Of a stretch of DNA of 32,583 nucleotides, positions 30,597 through 32,583 are shown piece by piece (within the stretch, counting starts at the first letter, position 1; each line of letters begins with the position of its first letter). The translations under genes and the position numbers were made by a program. The DNA is from an uncultured Bradyrhizobium sp. (GTDB lineage Bacteria; Pseudomonadota; Alphaproteobacteria; Rhizobiales; Xanthobacteraceae). The notes below the pieces were generated by a model. The model was not told the DNA's origin. It worked only from the letters and a program-made list of their open reading frames with translations, and searched no databases. The stretch spans positions 1-32,583 of the forward strand of contig NZ_CAKZHY010000133.1 in NCBI RefSeq assembly GCF_936928535.1. Reading direction: 5' to 3'.

Positions 30597-32066
30597 ATGA
30601 ACCGCCAAGAGCGCCGGGCCGCGGCCAAACATTTGCCAAAGGCCGGGCCGCATCATCTGCAGACTGCGAAGAGTCTGGAGGCAGCGAAACAAGGCCAATC
30701 GCTGTTCAATCTCGGCCGCTATGCCGAAGCCCTGGAATGCTTCAACGCATTCGAAAAGCTCAACCCGGGTGTCGCGCCGCTGTATCAGACGCGCGGCCTC
30801 TGCCTGCAGCGGCTGGGCCGGTTTGCGGAGGCGCAGGCCGACTTCGAGCGGTCCATCGCGCTCAACCCTGACGAGGCCGAGACGCACAAGAATCTCGGCA
30901 CGCTGCATGCGAGACTGGGCCGGATGGAGCAGGCTTTCGCAAGCTTCGATCGCGCGCTCGCGCTTCGTCCTGACTTTTCCGCGGCGCTGAACGAAAAGGC
31001 GCGGACGCTGTGGAGCCTGCAATTGCTGGATGAGGCTTTCGCGACGTTTCACCGGTCGCTGACGGTCGCCCCCGACAATGCGGATACAATCTGGAATCTC
31101 GCGCTGCTGCAGATGCTGACCGGAGACTTCGAGCGCGGCTGGCCGGGACGCGAGGCCCGCTGGACAGCGCCGTCTCTGGGCCTTGCAGAGCGTGGATTTT
31201 CGCAAGCGCGCTGGCTTGGCGACCAGCCGCTCGCGGGCAAGACCATCCTGCTTCATGCCGACGAGGCCATGGGCGATTCCATCCAGTTCGCGCGTTACGC
31301 GCCCATGGTGGCCGCGCTCGGGGCTCGGGTCATCCTGGAGGTCAAATCTGCAGTCCGGCAGCTGCTGGCCGGGATCAGCGGCGTTGCAGATTGTATCGAC
31401 CGATCGTCGACGCCGTCCTTGGCGTTCGATCTGCATTGCCCACTCGGCAGTCTCCCGCTGGCGTTCGGGACCCGCCCCGATACGATTCCGTTCGCGCACC
31501 GCTATCTTCCTGCGCCACGGGCGGAGCACGTGACGGCGTGGCGGAGCCGGCTCGGTCCCCGCACGCGCTTCCGCGTCGGCCTCGTCTGGTCCGGAGATCC
31601 CGGCCACAAGAACGATCACAACCGATCGATCGCGCTACGCGCGCTTGTGCCGCTGCTCGATTGTGGGGCCCAGTTCGTCTCCTTGCAGAAAGGCATCCGC
31701 GAGCAGGACCGCGACTTCCTTGCCGCACGCTCCGACATTGTCGACCTGACCGAGCAGCTCACGGATTTCAGCGAGACCGCGGCGCTGGTGTCCTGTCTCG
31801 ACCTCGTGATCTCGGTCGACACCAGCGTCGTTCACCTCACCGGCGCGCTTGGTCTACCTGTCTGGACGATGCTTCCCTTCAATCCGGATTGGCGCTGGCT
31901 GCTCAATCGCGACGACAGCCCGTGGTATCGGTCGATGCGGCTGTTCAGGCAGCCGAAACGCGACGACTGGGCCAGCGTCGTGGACAACGTTCGGCACGAA
32001 CTCGACCGGTTGCTGTCCGCGTGGCGCAGCCGTGACGGAGTGAATGAAGAGCGTCCTATGCTCTAA
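30597..32066 (+). CDS. TPR protein with glycosyltransferase-like C-terminus
   Basis: A 489-residue cytoplasmic protein. It begins MNRQERRAAAK, the usual start of this rhizobial family, and has about five tetratricopeptide repeats in residues 20-200 (for example GRYAEALECFNAFEKLNPG and GRMEQAFASFDRALALRPD). The C-terminal half resembles the GT-B/glycosyltransferase 9-like domains in such proteins: ILLHADEAMGDSIQFARY, FRVGLVWSGDPGHKND, LDLVISVDTSVVHLTGALGL. It may assemble or transfer sugar chains. The start at 30597 is chosen from the family start; its ribosome binding site is weak, and the frame is open to 30480. Confidence 0.8.
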   Translation: MNRQERRAAAKHLPKAGPHHLQTAKSLEAAKQGQSLFNLGRYAEALECFNAFEKLNPGVAPLYQTRGLCLQRLGRFAEAQADFERSIALNPDEAETHKNLGTLHARLGRMEQAFASFDRALALRPDFSAALNEKARTLWSLQLLDEAFATFHRSLTVAPDNADTIWNLALLQMLTGDFERGWPGREARWTAPSLGLAERGFSQARWLGDQPLAGKTILLHADEAMGDSIQFARYAPMVAALGARVILEVKSAVRQLLAGISGVADCIDRSSTPSLAFDLHCPLGSLPLAFGTRPDTIPFAHRYLPAPRAEHVTAWRSRLGPRTRFRVGLVWSGDPGHKNDHNRSIALRALVPLLDCGAQFVSLQKGIREQDRDFLAARSDIVDLTEQLTDFSETAALVSCLDLVISVDTSVVHLTGALGLPVWTMLPFNPDWRWLLNRDDSPWYRSMRLFRQPKRDDWASVVDNVRHELDRLLSAWRSRDGVNEERPML

Positions 32067-32087
32067 CGCGGGCGCCCGACCATCGCC

Positions 32088-32583
32088 TCAGAAGTGGACC
32101 ACGCTGCGCAGGCCGAGCACCCACGCGTTGTCGGTCTTCACACCGGCGGCGTTAAACCCGCGCCCGCCAGGATTGACCACGTACTGGGCGTCGAACTTGA
32201 GGTTCATCCAGCCTGTCGCCTGCAATCCGTACCAGACTTCGAACGGAACTTCGTTACCGCCCGCATTCGGGCCAAGGGCTGCCGAGTTCACATGCGTCGT
32301 GCCAACCGCGAAGCCGACTTCATCATCGGGGCGCGAGGCGAACGTTCCCGTGTGCTTGACGCCCCAGGAGATCTGGTAGTCCTGGAACGAGGTCCGGTGG
32401 TCGGCCACGGTCGTATTCAAGAACGTGTACCAGCCCTGCGCCTTGGGACCATCGATAGTCAACCGCTGCAGGATCGACTCATAAAGGCCGAAGCGGCCTC
32501 GTTGATCTCCCAGATTTTGATCGGGGACCCCATATGTGGACGGCCCCCGTGGCACAAGAGCTTTGTCAGGTTTGATCGGATCG
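32088..32583 (-). CDS. Outer-membrane porin, C-terminal part (OprB-like)
   Basis: The gene runs off the window. At least 164 residues are seen, with alternating beta strands (WYTFLNTTVAD, YQISWGVKHTGTF, VPFEVWYGLQATGW, LKFDAQYVVNPGGRG) and a final Phe (LRSVVHF), the signature recognised by the outer-membrane assembly machinery. The sequence fits the OprB-type carbohydrate porin barrel end. It is convergent with the TPR gene. The start lies outside. Confidence 0.75.
   Translation of the reverse strand, partial: DPIKPDKALVPRGPSTYGVPDQNLGDQRGRFGLYESILQRLTIDGPKAQGWYTFLNTTVADHRTSFQDYQISWGVKHTGTFASRPDDEVGFAVGTTHVNSAALGPNAGGNEVPFEVWYGLQATGWMNLKFDAQYVVNPGGRGFNAAGVKTDNAWVLGLRSVVHF

Noticed and set aside
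30156..31619. A 487-codon minus-strand frame
   Set aside because: Antisense to the TPR protein and through a strong terminator; the TPR repeats on the plus strand are clear.

Overview
This is a 32.6 kb stretch of a GC-rich alphaproteobacterial chromosome. It is most likely Bradyrhizobium or a close relative. The reasons are the high GC content (judged by eye), FixK/FNR-type boxes of the rhizobial kind, many small secreted Rhizobiales-style hypotheticals, and a TPR protein that starts MNRQERRAAAK. I see no tRNA, rRNA, CRISPR array, integrase or complete insertion sequence.

Left end (1-2370): foreign-looking DNA. It holds a RepA-type AAA ATPase, a probably 5'-truncated partner gene, a small hypothetical gene, and a 100-bp cluster of CGTGACA repeats and palindromes. 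It stops at a pair of short inverted repeats (2374-2503) of a REP-like family that recurs at about six intergenic places in the window.

Region 2.5-7.1 kb: a periplasmic methyltransferase-like protein, a 42-residue zinc-knuckle protein, a small secreted protein, a 37-residue peptide gene, a coiled-coil protein, a classical L,D-transpeptidase and MurNAc-6-phosphate etherase (MurQ). Two perfect TTGAT-N4-ATCAA boxes (3846-3859, 5104-5117) and two one-mismatch copies (5266-5279, 5314-5327) suggest low-oxygen control by FixK or FNR. The 390-bp divergent gap at 5050-5439 also carries three consecutive perfect stem-loops, a possible structured RNA. This is the most unusual part of the window.

Region 7.3-12.4 kb: a FadR-type GntR regulator with its own promoter and operator-like inverted repeat, then a complete polyamine/ferric-type ABC importer (binding protein, ATPase, two permeases).

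Region 12.6-21.4 kb: an amino-acid-type binding protein, an L,D-transpeptidase-like Tat lipoprotein lacking the usual active-site histidines, a fragment of a metallo-beta-lactamase-fold gene, a polytopic membrane protein with a perfect palindrome in front, two translationally coupled tiny membrane proteins, a frameshifted small gene, a secreted caspase-like protein with a coiled coil, two secreted hypotheticals, a DxD glycosyltransferase-like protein and a small Pro-rich secreted protein.

Region 21.4-26.7 kb (minus strand): a CUT1 sugar ABC importer (binding protein, two permeases) followed by two Gfo/Idh/MocA dehydrogenases. No ATPase gene is present in this operon.

Region 26.9-30.0 kb: a LysR regulator divergent from a metallo-beta-lactamase-fold hydrolase and an alpha/beta hydrolase, probably a small catabolic unit. 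The right end has a small secreted Tyr/Gly/Arg-rich protein with a strong terminator, a TPR/glycosyltransferase-like protein and the 3' end of an outer-membrane porin gene.
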